Assembly: GCF_016920785.2 (NCBI RefSeq)
Contig: NW_024609884.1
Span: forward strand, 78,334,311 to 78,398,310
Source of the DNA: Ixodes scapularis
Lineage: Eukaryota; Arthropoda; Arachnida; Ixodida; Ixodidae
Direction of reading: 5' to 3'
Length of the DNA: 64,000 nt
Shown here: positions 1 to 11,144 of the stretch, piece by piece
How positions within the stretch are numbered: the stretch's first letter is position 1
How the letters are laid out: each line of letters opens with the position of its first letter
Translations under genes and position numbers: made by a program
Notes under the pieces: model-generated
The model's database searches: none
What the model was told of the DNA's origin: nothing
What the model saw: only the letters and a program-made list of their open reading frames with translations

Positions 1-80
1 CCCCTTATGGGGATAAATAACACCATTATTGGGAGGTAAATTTCTTAACTGGTGAGTAACTGGCATCCGTTTGGGAAGCG

Positions 81-212
81 ATTTTGACACATTGAAGGAT
101 GCATTAAGAAGTAATCAAGGAGTAATTTTCGTTTCTTTGAGGTTAAATTTTGACACATTGAAGGATGAATTAAAAAAATAATTATGAAGGTAACTTTCGT
201 CTTTTCGGGTAT
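81..212. repeat. 66-bp tandem duplication
   Basis: Two adjacent copies start at 81 and 147, each opening with ATTTTGACACATTGAAGGAT. The second copy has diverged mainly in its A-rich centre. No reading frame is conserved between copies. It looks like a local duplication, not a transposon end. Nothing else recognisable lies between 1 and 680 apart from short A and T runs. Confidence 0.7.
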
Positions 213-680
213 TTTATTTTGTCCTTTCAATGCGCCATTTTTTGTTCTCGCTTTTCAGCCGTAAAATTAAAAGGTCTGTCGCACAGCATATGCCTTCCTC
301 CTCCAAAATGACACATAATGCGACTTTTCAGAAGAGTCGTCACTGCCGAAAAGTAGCACTGGGTGTGTTTTCTTGGAGGCAGGCCAACTCCCAATGACGA
401 TATCCTGTGGGGTATAATAGAAACCTGCAAAAAAAAAAAAAAACACAATCAGAATTTTCAGGATAAAAAAATAATTGCTGCTTTCGTTTACAAGAACGCT
501 CCAGCAGCAATCTGTAGACAAAATACCACGACTTACAGTGTGAAAATATATTTATCTTGAAACTCCGAACCACATGACAGTGCTAAATAACAAAGAGATA
601 ATTATCAGCGCCAAAATATGTAGAATATGTCATACTGTTGTTCATTCTGAACAAGAAACGGTGTGCCACTACCTTATACC

Positions 681-1123
681 ACACTCTCAGAAATAGGGTG
701 TGTATCTCCCCAAAACACAAGAAACGGTGTACACCCCTTGTCCCATATGTAACTCCCCAAAACTACATTTGGACGTTCAGTCCACCAACGTGGAGCTAGC
801 GATACCAACTTTTACGAGCGGCTTGATAGCTGTTGTATATAGCGCATTTAACAACTAATGTGCATATCGAAGACCAGAAAAAAAAACAAAAAAACACCGG
901 TTTTTCAGCAGGGCCAGAAATAACCTTGATTGTCACACTGTAGCCTTTGATGCGTACATGAGCTATTTTAATAAGTTGTATCGGTCGACTATCAAGCCGC
1001 GGTCCTGAAAGTTGGTACCATCGGTTCGACGTCTGTGGACTGAACGTCGAATGGTTGTTTTGGGGTGCTACGTACGTATGGGACACGGGGTGTACCACTA
1101 TACACTCCCTATTTCTTAGAGCG
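681..1123. mobile_element. palindromic (foldback) MITE
   Basis: The left arm from 681 and the reverse complement of the right arm ending near 1123 match over roughly 150 bp. Both arms share CTCTNAGAAATAGGG near the tip, then the GTACACCCC and TTGTCCCATA blocks, the GACGTTCAGTCCAC block and a CGGCTTGATAG block. The centre (about 850-980) is unpaired. Open frames crossing it are shadows of the palindrome. No transposase is present, so it would be non-autonomous. The terminal motif resembles the other ACTCTAAAA-type foldback elements in this window, but I cannot assign a superfamily. Confidence 0.6.
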
Positions 1124-2232
1124 CATAGGAGAGAGTATAAGACCCAAGCTAAACAAAAGCAAAGCATTGAAGCTCAGAGGAGACTTTGTTTGAGATTTCC
1201 TGCTTTTCGAGAGGACACTGAAGTCTGTTATCACCATGTTGAGGTACATTGAAACCGGGTACGTAGCCCGCAATATCTGAAACAAAAGTGGAAAGATTAA
1301 ACAGAATTTTGCAGATCGTGTTTTCCTAACAAGCATTCCATTACAGGCGACAAGCAAATGATAGATGTCAGCGGATGTAGACAACAAAATACGTACCGCC
1401 GAGGAGCTTCGCGTTTAAAATTGATGGCTGAGAACACGAGCACAAAAGGCCATGACGTAGACCCGACACATGTAGGTGCTGTTCTCATATTACTCAATTC
1501 CCATTGAGACAGGCACTGCAATGAAATTTGTCCATAGATGACGAACTCCCACCCGGTAGTCTAGAGCTTGGTTAACTTCGGTCAGGAAAACGAGAACACA
1601 CAGAGTGGCTCAGTTTTTCCTGTCTGATAATGTCATTCATCTGTTGTTCCAGAAATTCTCGCCATCAAATTTTCGTCCCGTGAAAAGGCAATTATTATCA
1701 GGGTCTACCATTCAAAATTTTGATTTCAAATTTATTTATAAAATTTAAAGGCATATAACTAGTCTTGAAAGAGATGCCACACTGTTCGAACGCTCATAGA
1801 TTCAATAGGAACTTTTGAAATCCCTCATTTCTTCATAAATGATATGGAGTGGCTTTCAAATACGGTTGTGCGGGTAGTACTTTTAACGTTTGTGCTCAGG
1901 TTATTCTCATTTCGTGTTTCCTTAACGATTCCAGCAGTCCACTTGCAAACCATGCAACTGTAAAATGAACAAGTATGAATGTAGTCAATGCTGATAGGAA
2001 GCCCTTCAAATTAAGCTCCTGAAAACCTTAGTTGCCTCAGGTGTTTTTCTAAAGAGCAACTTTATCAGTCCCATGCAAAAGCTAAGCTTCTTGATGAAAT
2101 AAAAATGTCCAGTTAGCATTTGCATACATAACAATATTTCTTTTCATGCAGCTGCAAACAGCGAGGTGTGTCTCTCCTTAGAGGTTGCCGAAGAAGTGTT
2201 GTTGTAAAACCACTATCTCTGCCGTGAATTGA
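1124..2232. other. gene-free AT-rich stretch
   Basis: No frame with recognisable protein similarity, tRNA-like box or long repeat was found here. Short open frames on both strands have no family signature. It may be intergenic or intronic. Confidence 0.5.
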
Positions 2233-2703
2233 ACTTTGAACTTTATTTCAGCAACATTATGCCGAGGACACCGGACAAAAAGCTAACAGAAGCTAGCTTG
2301 ACTGGGTCCGGTGCCCTTGGATGTACAGGGAACACAATCATATTTTAAACAATCCTAAAACTTTCTTACAATATTCAAATCAAACAATTTAAAACGTTCC
2401 TATAAAATTTTAAAATCACCGACACTAGAGAAAAATTTTTTTTATTTAATTTAAAAACACAAAAAAAGTACGCAATGTTTTCTTAGTTATACAATAAATA
2501 TCGGTGCGGTTCATTACAATGTTGTTAAGCAATGTAGGTAGATTATGAGCAAGAGACTGCAGTGCATAATTTGTACGGAAATGGGGAACCTTCCAGAATT
2601 CTCTACGACGAACATCGAAGACTGATTCACGCTCAGTCAGGTTTGCTAGCTGTGACAAAAAAGCAATAAACTCCAAAGTTGAAAAGGCGTAAGAAAATAG
2701 CAA
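2233..2703 (-). pseudogene. LINE reverse-transcriptase C-terminal and 3' UTR fragment
   Basis: On the minus strand the frame 2703-2446 contains the block FWKVPHFRTNYALQSL followed by HNLPTLLNN. This resembles the extreme C-terminus of CR1/L2/jockey-type LINE polymerases, where a V-P-x-x-R-T-N-Y-G-R-Q type motif precedes a leucine-rich segment. The AT-rich part down to about 2233 would be the 3' UTR, and the CTTTATTTCAG-like end is consistent with a minus-strand tail. No RT catalytic motif is left, so this is a 5'-truncated, dead copy. Assignment rests on one short motif block and is tentative. Confidence 0.4.
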
Positions 2704-3754
2704 ACGATAGCCCGCGGAGAACCTGAGGAGTGTGGACCCGACTGTGTTTCTTTAGCTTGACATTTACTGTCTTGTTGGTCTTTCCAACATAATTCTCCAC
2801 CTGTTACTTCTCTTTTTGCTGACGGTCACAGACGAGTAAACCAATTGCAAGGATTATCTGGAACGTTAGTGGTGTGCCAATTGGGGATTATTTACACCAC
2901 AACGTATAATGCCTAAAAAAAAAAGACTAAAACAATGGATGACGACGAAAGAGGAAAGATGAGGAACAGAAGCTGCACGAGATAAACTGACGGGAGGGGT
3001 GAGACACTCCTATTATCAGGAAATAATAACGCACACAGTAAGCACCATCTGCGTCACGTTTTCCCAGGTTGTTTGCCTTCACATCTTTCCCAACCCCTCA
3101 CGTTTTTTTGTTGTTTTTTTTGCTGGCATATGCACACATGGCGACGGGTTGCCGGGCTAAATCCCTCGTTGAGGATCGTAAAGGGGCGCATTTATCGGAA
3201 TCTTTTTCCGGAACTGCTCATATCGGGCCCGGCAGATTTCTTCGCACCCCGCTATTTAATGTACATATGCATCCGGCGGCCGGTAATGGCTACAATAGTT
3301 CATAATAATAATAATAAAAATAATATTAATAATCAAAAAGTGTATTGTTAATGTGACATCGCCGTTTGTATAACGTACGTTTCGTTTAACTGGCATCAAT
3401 TCACGGGAAGCTCCTATACACAAGAACAAACAAAAAGTCGGTTCCGTTAAAAAAAAAAGAAGAGGGGTTTCTTTTTTTGCTTACATAGCCGAAGCTGTCT
3501 GGTTTGTAATATCCCCGTTTCACAGCCGTTTCAAAGGCCTTCCCACCTAAGGACTTCGTAAAATCGGCGAACCAGCCGATGGCAATCGGGATCGCGAGCT
3601 GGTTCTTCGATTCTGTAAAAGCCATCAGTGGGAAGGCGTTTTAATTGCCTGCGGAACTAAATGAAAAAGGCGAAAATAAAACCACGTAGCGAGCAAAAAA
3701 GAAAAAAATAATATATATAGTGGTATACAGGGGCTTCTCCAGACTTGTCAGTCC
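2704..3754. other. gene-free stretch with an ATA microsatellite
   Basis: A short (ATA)n-like tract lies at about 3301-3335. A 74-codon minus-strand frame (3625-3401) begins MAFTESKNQLAIPIAIGWFA, but I recognise no family in it and see no splice signal or codon bias that would support it. Nothing else stands out. Confidence 0.4.
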
Positions 3755-3779
3755 GGGGGGGGGGGGGGGGGGGGGGGGG
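3755..3779 (+). repeat. poly(G) tract, 25 bp
   Basis: An uninterrupted run of 25 G sits between TCC and a TAATTC context. Long G homopolymers recur here (19.2-19.3 kb, and 63691-63712 as C on this strand). Their true lengths are uncertain because homopolymers are error-prone in sequencing and assembly. Confidence 0.9.
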
Positions 3780-4244
3780 ATAATTCACTGGGCTTATAGA
3801 GGTAGGATTCTGTGTTTTCGGTATTTAGTTTTTGTTAAATTCGGAGGATGTTTTTCGGAGTTTATTGTTGGCTGAAAATTCGAGCTTACCGGTTTTCCTT
3901 TTTATATCCCCAATTCTCCGATATTCTGAGATTAAGTTTACTCTTTCTAATTTGTCAGTATTTAAAACGGAAGTAAATATCCGGACACGAACGCACACTA
4001 CATTTATAAGAACTCATCTGTATCGAATGATATGTCTGCAGCTACGTTCAGCATTGGTGCTCTTGCCGTTGGCAATACTAATAGTCCCTCGACAAATCTT
4101 GCAAAAACTGGTTGCTTTAACTAACGTCAGTACTTTGAAATAATCCCTTACAAAAACAATAAAAAAAAAAAAAGAAATGAGCGAGTGTGTAGCCAACTTG
4201 TATACCCAATTGTGGGTTTAGTGAATAGATTACCTATTGAGATT

Positions 4245-4548
4245 GTATCCACATTTTTATCGCGTTTCTTCAGCCAATTGACTGTAGACTAAAGTCCCTG
4301 AGATTTAGATAGAATGCCTGTAGACTTTCTATCCAATGTGAAGACATTTTAGTGTATACCCTTTGTATTCAAACTGACGTGCCAATTAACTGAAGAAAGT
4401 CGTTAAAAATGGGGATACATTGTGGGTAGCAGATACTGCTAGAATTTCTGTGAATCTTCTATTCTAAGTTCAGACATTTCAGTCTACAGCTTCTCGATCC
4501 CGAATGGTCGGCCAATTAGCTCAAGAAACGCTATAAAAAGGTGGACAC
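4245..4548. repeat. three degenerate copies of a 36-bp motif, one inverted
   Basis: A motif running from CAATTARCTSAAGAAA through an A-rich segment to GTGGAYAC occurs at 4383-4418 and 4513-4548. Its reverse complement is at 4245-4280. Between the copies, phrases such as CTGTAGACTTT and AGACATTTTAGT recur loosely. This looks like an old, rearranged satellite or MITE cluster. Confidence 0.5.
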
Positions 4549-4644
4549 ATTGCGAATAGAAGAGGTTTGCTAGAACGCCTGTAGACTTTTATTCTGAAAA
4601 TGTTAGACCATTATGCCTAGATAGTTTGTATCCAAAGTGACCGG

Positions 4645-5230
4645 CCCCAGCTGATGTCAGTATCCGTGTCCACCACAGCCATCTTCAGGTTGTACTCCAG
4701 AAGCATGTCATCTGGGAGAGCACGACGTAGGACCGGGCAGAGCATTGCACAGAAGGTGTCCTCGCTCACCGCCAACGCCTTGAGTCCTCGGGAGCGTGTA
4801 GGTTGTCGTACAAACGTCTGAGGCCTTTAGTGTTCCATGACGACGACATATTAGGAATATTCGTTAGGCCCTCCATGTGGTCTTGGATGAGTGCTTCCTG
4901 GCTTCCAAACGTCTTCCGCAGGAGGTTCACGGCGTCGGAGTAGCACTGTGTGGTGGGCTGTTAAGCAGGAAATGGCAGCTGTTCCATCGCCGCTCAGCGC
5001 TGATCGCAGGTAGTTGAAGCTTTCCGCCGGCGATAGGTCTGAGTTCAGATGGATGGCGGTCTCGAACTGTTCCCAAAACGGCTGCCATTTCTTCCGTTGA
5101 CCGTTGAATTTTAGAAATTCAAGTTTTGGGCGGAGTTTAATTTCCGACTTGGCTGGCGTTGGTGATCTGTTTGCGCTTCCGATCAGGTTACTCTCGTTGG
5201 ATGGAGTGCCGTGTTCCGCACAGCATCTTA
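4645..5230 (-). pseudogene. BEL/Pao retrotransposon gag remnant, DUF1759 part
   Basis: Minus-strand translation gives KFNGQRKKWQPFWEQFETAI followed by HLNSDLSPAESFNYLRSALS, the hallmark block of the DUF1759 region of BEL/Pao Gag. After a frameshift it continues SDAVNLLRKTFGSQEALIQD and then a TKGLRRLYD-like block, again in the order expected for the family. The 5' half of the same gene continues at 6231-6478, and the two halves are separated by the TA-flanked element at 5231-6230. Frameshifts show the copy is dead. No protease, RT or integrase of this element was found in the window. Confidence 0.8.
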
Positions 5231-6230
5231 TAGTTCGTTTCAGCTTCCGTCCGAGCGCAGCCAAAGGCTGAGGGACGGTTTGCAACTTCGAGAAGAGCAT
5301 TCCTACACACCACAAAGTAGTCCGCAAAACTATTTTTTTTAATAACTGTTTTGTGCGTAAACATTGCACAATATTCCAGATGTGTAATGCTCAGAATGAT
5401 TTGCAACTAAAAGAATTAAATATCTGAAGTTTATGTTTTTATTAATGTATGTGAATGCATCTGGTTTGGCGAAAACACGTACATCCACTGGCAACACGGC
5501 TGCAGCGCTCGTTTTTTCTGTGTGATTTCGTTCCCATAATGACCGAATCATTTGCTTCGCTGCTTGCTGCTTTCCTCACCGAGTCACCTCAAAACGTTTT
5601 TTCGAAAAGGCAAGTTTGGACGCCAGGAGCGAGAGGTCGTGATGAATGTCTGCGTTCAAATTCGGCAGGAGACTCCGGCCGCGTCGAACCGCGAATGCGT
5701 CGTAAACAAGAAAAGCGTCCGGGCCACTACAATTCACTGATACGCGGCGAAATAAGGGTACACCGTACCCCTTTACCTGCCGATTACATTGAACGCCGAG
5801 AAGCTGGTAGAAAGGACTGCCCCTCGAGCCCTGGTATATATGCAGACAATACAAGGAAACATCAACGGCCGGGTCATCGGTCACCTTGCAATGTGTATTT
5901 ACATCTCGAAACTATGCCGAAACGCCAACGCCGAAACGCCGAACAGGTGGAAAGCTCGGACACAGACGCCAGCGGCCAGCTTACGTATTTACATCCCCTG
6001 TGACTAAATTTTAGAATGTGAAAGGGCACTTTTTAGACGTGTAGCAGTCGATACCGTTGATACACCCGTAGCAGACGAAATACTCGGCAAGCGCGGGCGG
6101 CGCGGACGATTTGCGGCGCAGCGGAGGGATACAAAAGTGAAGGCGAGATCGCGTGACCTACTGCCGGCGTGTGATTGGCTCCGGCCACACGTAGCTTTGG
6201 CTGCGCTCGGACGGAAGCTGAAACGAAGTA
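5231..6230. mobile_element. 1.0-kb TA-flanked TIR element inserted in BEL gag
   Basis: The ends are inverted repeats of about 35 bp. The left end (from 5231) reads TAGTTCGTTTCAGCTTCCGT and the right end, reverse-complemented from 6230, reads TACTTCGTTTCAGCTTCCGT; both then continue CCGAGCGCAGCCAAA. Each side is flanked by TA (5229-5230 and 6231-6232), as expected for a Tc1/mariner-type target duplication. Removing the element brings the two halves of the BEL gag homology together. The internal 182-codon plus frame (5455-6003) has no recognised domain. A matching GCTGAAACGAAGTATA end occurs alone at 63571-63586. Confidence 0.7.
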
Positions 6231-6478
6231 TAGCTGGCTCTTCAGCTTTGTCAAGGTCACGATCTTGTCCGCATATTTGAGGACGTGGATGAATTCGAGG
6301 TCTCCGTCTTGCTCCAATATGAGTGGTTTGATGGTAGCGTCGGCGGTGTTAAGTTGACCCTGCTCCAGGACCAGTCGTTCGATGAGTAGCTCCAGGTCCT
6401 CGCTGTTGCGTTACGCGGACTGTAGCAACGCCTCAACGTCGTTAACTAGCCGCGTCACTTTTAAGTTAACCGAATCGC
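6231..6478 (-). pseudogene. BEL/Pao gag remnant, N-terminal part
   Basis: Minus-strand translation gives VTRLVNDVEALLQSA, one in-frame stop (TAA), then EDLELLIERLVLEQGQLNTA and a LEFIHVLKYADKIVTLTKLK block. This charged, coiled-coil-like N-terminal arrangement precedes DUF1759 in BEL/Pao Gag proteins and agrees with the downstream half at 4645-5230. The stop and the insertion make it non-functional. Sequence up to about 6705 may be more of the same element but is not clearly similar. Confidence 0.75.
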
Positions 6479-7735
6479 CTTCTGCTTTTCCTTGTGAACT
6501 TCCGTCCTGTCGTTCTAGTATAGAAGGAAGAATCACTCACTTTTCTTTCGGCGTTCGAAGTGTTCGCAGTGCTGTAATCCCAGGTTTTCAGCACCACTTT
6601 TTCTGTTTCAGCTGTTTTCTCTTGCTGGCAGATGAGGCGCTCCGTTGAGTCCAACAACACTCGTAGCATTATCTCTATTGCGAACAACTTTCGTTCAATA
6701 GTCAAAATGGCGTACGCACAGATTCGCTTTCCATTCCGTTCTGTGCTTCTGGCCGTATCCTCTTTGTCCTTTTTCCTCTGCTTCTCCGAAAGAGAGGAGG
6801 ACCCCCACCGCCAAAGGCAACCGATGTCACCGTATACGGGGGTCGAAACCGGTTTTGACTGACACGGACGGGTACATCGCGATAGAAGCCGCCGTCTGGA
6901 GGGACTCGCTTTTCCCCCGCGGTAGTGTTCGTCCCGAATCTAAGAGTCTTTGTTTAACGTCATAACACAGTGTCTTTTTGTTAGCTGCGTTCAATTTTTA
7001 AACAAAGGGGGAAAAGTAATATGAACGCGGTTTTCACTGCGTGTTTATATAACTCGACCGACATTAGATGGGAATATAACCACCACTATTATCATAAGAA
7101 TCAACGAAAATTCGGTATTTAACTTTTTAATTACTGTAATTAGTATATAGGCTTATACTACAAACTTTCAGGTGCCCGTATGCCAAGACTTTCATTTTGT
7201 ATGATCCGCGTAACCACCGTGTGTTTCGCAATATTGCTCCCCGAATTTCGCACTTTTATATAGCTAATGTAGCAAACATTTGCCCGGTTCGGAGAAAAAA
7301 AAAAAAAAAGTTGGATTAAGTAGAAACTTCGGAGGCAGATATCTCGAAACATGGAAAGGACAGAAATCTCAAGATGAAAAAAAAGGAAAATAATTTGTAA
7401 TGGAAAAAAGAATAGAATAGTTCCACACGAATAACTGCGTCCACTTTGGTCTTGTCCAAAGCAGGCTTTACGTCCACATCTTTGTGGGCGTTACTCTTTA
7501 CACCGGAAAGTGGTTATTTATGGTCCCAATTTAACTCTTAATCTTGTGAAATGTGTGTTCTTTTGGCTAAAAAGAGCATCGGTCTTCCCAATCTGTATTT
7601 ATAATTTCCGTGTCCACAGAACGTGTAAAGAAGCTCACTTGTTTACACCTTACACTTTACATATATAGTTATCTAGCTTTATATACTACTGATGTTGATA
7701 AAAAGTGCATTAGAATGAGGAATAAAACAAAAATC
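6479..7735. other. gene-free stretch
   Basis: Part of 6480-6900 could be the 5' untranslated or LTR region of the BEL element, since it lies upstream of the gag remnant on the minus strand. No second LTR copy was found, so this is unproven. From 6950 to 7735 the sequence is AT-rich with A runs (7297-7309, 7376-7390). I see no gene. Confidence 0.4.
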
Positions 7736-8165
7736 TAAATTTGACACATATTGGAACAACTGCAGTGAATAGGCTTTTATCTCAACAAAGGCTATACAAA
7801 GTCTCAAGACTACCACTGATAGAATGCATATAAAAAGTGGGTTATAGAAATTACTCCAATCTCAATACATATTGTAACAACTGCAGTGTATAGGCTTTCG
7901 TCTCAACAATGACCATACAAAGTCTGAACACTACCATAGATAAAAAGTATATAAAAAGCGGGCGATAAAAATGAATTCAATTTTGATACACATTGTAATG
8001 ACTGCAGTGTACAGACTTTCACCTCAACAAAGTCTATACAAAGTCTGAAGAATACCATTGATAAAAAGTATATACAAGGTGGACGATAATAATGATTCCA
8101 ATTTCAATAAAAAAAACTTTACCACTGCAGTGTATAGACCCGTGTCTGAAAAAGGCGTATACACA
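7736..8165 (+). repeat. 121-bp tandem repeat, about 3.5 copies
   Basis: The word CTGCAGTG recurs at 7760, 7881, 8002 and 8125, a period of 121-123 bp. Each unit also carries an ACACATATTG-like start, CTCAACAA, TATACAAAGTCT, a GATAAAAAGTATAT block and a GTGG(G/A)CGATA block. The fourth copy is partial. The spacing is regular and divergence between units modest, so this is a minisatellite or short satellite block. It ends right beside the hAT-type element at 8178. Confidence 0.85.
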
Positions 8166-8177
8166 ATGTATACAAAT

Positions 8178-10360
8178 CAGTGTTGGACAAAATACTCGAT
8201 AAAAGTATTTAAGTTAAGTTACTAAATACCTGCTCCATAAAGTATTTAAAATGCTATTAAAGTTACTTTCACTGTAAAGTATCTTGAGTAGAGTACAAAT
8301 ACTTAGAAATGTGATTCAATTACTTTTGAAGATACTTCCTCATTGCGTAATTTTTATCGACATCAGACACAACGACAATTATACGGTTGCCCAAACCTGG
8401 TTTACCCGAATGGTCTATTAACACGCAAAAACACAAAACGGGGGAAAAAAGCGTCGTACGGCTATTTTATGCAGTCCAACTATAAGGAGCAGGATACTGT
8501 CACGAATGACAAATGATGAGGCGGCGAATAACTGAAGAAGCTAAAAGTTTAATGAGGAAAACTTGTACCCAAAACAATATAGAGAAAGGCTAGCGTCGCA
8601 GGCGTCGATGTTGGCGAAACAGCAAGATCGAGCGCTGGGGCGAGAGTGACTTCGCAACGCCACTCGGAGCACCTTTTGTACCCGCGTGGGTTTCTGGAAC
8701 ATTCGGTTTAGAATGTTCGCTGCGTAGAGCATTCGAAACTCGATTAAACGACAAGGTTTTCGAAGTAACGAGAATGTCAAGTTGAAAGAATAAATAAAAG
8801 CGGAGTCCGCTCCCTGGAACCGAACCCGGAGCCTCCGCGCGAGAGCCAAGCGCGGTAACCATTCGGCCGCGCGCTTGCTCGGCAACGCGCGCGGCAATAT
8901 CGCTGATACATGTTACAAAACATTTCTGGGACAACAAGAAAGGGAGGAGATCAGACCGTGGCGCCCCAAGTGGTTAACTTTAGAACAACACGGATGGGGA
9001 CAACGAATACAATGACTCAGCGCTCGGCTGACATAATCGAACGCGGCGTCAGCGTTCGGCTGGATTCAGAGTTCGTGTTCTCCGGTGAGTGGGAGGAGGG
9101 TCTTTTTTGTTACCACTCCGGCCTGCATGAACAATGCAGCATTCAAGGTGCCCAGCTCAGCACAAAAGCCCAAATGGGGCAAGCTCGCATCCTCTGACGA
9201 CTGCTCTCAGGAGAGATCCGGCACTTAACGTCACTTCGTTTATTGTTAGTATTTTTACATTATACTGTGCCCCGCGTTCTATTACAGAAGATGACATGAA
9301 CATGCCCACAAGGCCTGTGGGCATGTGCACAAGCCTTGTGTTAGGTATACACCGAGGTGCGGGGGCAACAAACGGGTCAGAGCGCCACGCCAATAGTGAC
9401 ATCGCTGAATGTCATGTCCTACGGCGCACCTTAGACGCATCGTTTGACTACAATCCATATTCCCTATATGGGGAGTTCACTATAAATGAACTTGGAATCC
9501 CTATATGAGTGAATGTATAACATAAAGAACCCACATAATAGCCATGGCAGAGGTCGCACCTTCTTCAAGTAGGTGTTGTTCAGAAAGGCACTCAACGTTT
9601 GGAGATGCTTTGTTGTCATTTTGAGAGGTCATCCTGCTCGTTGTCCATTTCCTGTCCTGCTCTCTGCGTATCAATGTTCGCTTACAGACAGTGTTCGCGA
9701 CAGCAATAAGTGACGGACTGACCACAAAAAGAAAATAAACAACAGAAAACCGTGAGGTTTTGCTGTAGCAGGGTCAAATATACAAAAGCCAAAACAATTT
9801 TTTTGTCCACTTATTTTTTTATTTTATTTATTATTTTCTTGACACTCAAGTTTTCATTGTTTTCGTGGGTAGTTTCCCGGTCTATACATCGCGCCTCAGG
9901 GTGGCAATCTCTACTTCCGTAAAACCACCCCTTTTGTTTGAGGATTTTTTTGGGGGGGAAACTCTAGGAAACAAAAGGCGCATTTGGGAAGGTCGAGGGG
10001 AAAACCTTCATTATACAAACTTTGGGCTGAAATATGAGTCACAATCGACACAAAAGCGATATTTTCACAAGCTCAATCAAAGTCACTGTAGCTAATCGGA
10101 GCTAGCAACAGGATTTGGTTGCTCGAAAGAATGTTCACGTTTGCTCGTGTGCCGCCCACGCCACTTGATACCGAAAAAGTCGGGAAATGGCGGAATGCCA
10201 AAAATGTATTTCAGAAAACGAGTACAAGATACTCAGAAATGTAGTTAAGATAGAGTATCAAGTACTCTCGATCAGAAGTATTTGCAAGATACCAAGATAC
10301 TTCAAAAAGTATTTGAAATACAGTATCTTGAGTAGAGTATTTGAGATAGGCACAAGTATG
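8178..10360. mobile_element. hAT-type DNA element with perfect 8-bp TSD
   Basis: The element begins CAGTGTTGGACAAAATACTC and its right end, reverse-complemented from 10360, begins CATACTTGTGCC and reaches AAATACTCTACTC. Identical 8-bp sequences ATACAAAT flank it at 8170-8177 and 10361-10368, the duplication length of hAT elements. Subterminal regions are full of AGTACT/AAGTATTT-like words, typical of hAT-derived non-autonomous elements. No hAT transposase domain is visible inside, so the element appears non-autonomous or gutted. It carries a tRNA-derived region at 8800-8872. Confidence 0.65.
8800..8872 (-). repeat. tRNA-derived (SINE-like) sequence
   Basis: On the minus strand there is an A-box-like GGCCGAATGGTTACC and, about 30 bp later, a B box GGTTCGGTTCC (positions 8826-8816). 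The 5' and 3' ends do not pair as an acceptor stem, so it is unlikely to be a functional tRNA. It more probably heads a tRNA-derived SINE or is a decayed tRNA pseudogene. It sits within the hAT-type element. Confidence 0.5.
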
Positions 10361-10368
10361 ATACAAAT

Positions 10369-11144
10369 ACGCTGTTAGAAAGTGAAGTCGCAAGGATCGT
10401 TAAGAAGTCGCAAAAATTTCAATAGACTGGGCAACTTTTTCTTTTTTTTGTAAGGGAACTAAACACCTGGACCTAGTCGCTGGGAATAAGGGAAGCTCCA
10501 GCTGCCCTGGCTCCTCCCGTGAAAACTACAGGTTCATAGTTTTCACTGCTATAAAAATACAATCCCTTCTCCCACTAAGAATCACAAATAGCATGCTTTA
10601 AATTGGAAACCAGAACAGTGACTTTTGTCGTGACCTACAAATAGAGAATCCAGTTGCTCTGAACGAATCTTGACGAGATAAGCGGTGAACTCAGAACCAC
10701 CGTCCCTTTTTATCGCTTTTTATTTTGCCATCATGACCTCGAAATTCTGAGTTTTTCAGATAAATCTGAATTGACAAAAATTTCACCGGCGAGTGTTTCT
10801 CGGAGTTTATTTTCTGGCGAGTCTCCTTCGCCATAGTCTCAACATTCGGATTGCACCCTGTTTCGGCAATTTGGCAGCCACCCCGACAGTGCAAGGAAGG
10901 GTTGAGAGACGGTCCTGGCATGCAACGAACAACGGCGTTGCCCGGTGCTTCCGGTGGTTCGAACGTGTCCCCATGCATGATGACATTTTGGTGACACTTT
11001 CCCCGAGTCGGACAATCCGCATGCGGCCCGAAAGTGTCCGAGTCGGGGGTTCGCGTTGTTCTGTGCACGCAGGAATCAAAGGGCTTCCTGCCGCGTTCAA
11101 CTCCTATCACCCGTCACTACGGTTGATTCACGTCCATATATATA
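10369..11144. other. gene-free stretch
   Basis: Overlapping frames of 97-141 codons lie on both strands between 10691 and 11218. They overlap one another, lack recognised motifs and match no pattern of conserved domains. I treat them as chance frames in a locally GC-rich patch. No repeat partner was found in the window. Confidence 0.4.

Noticed and set aside
3401..3625. Small gene on the minus strand
   Set aside because: The 74-codon frame reads smoothly in part, but I recognise no family, and the lysine- and phenylalanine-rich end comes from homopolymer runs.
5455..6003. 182-codon frame as a transposase
   Set aside because: It lies inside a TIR element, but no DDE, zinc-finger or helix-turn-helix motif is visible and composition is uneven.
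9300..9326. Rho-independent-type terminator or riboregulator hairpin
   Set aside because: An 11-bp stem with a 5-base loop is readily formed by chance, and bacterial terminators are not expected here.
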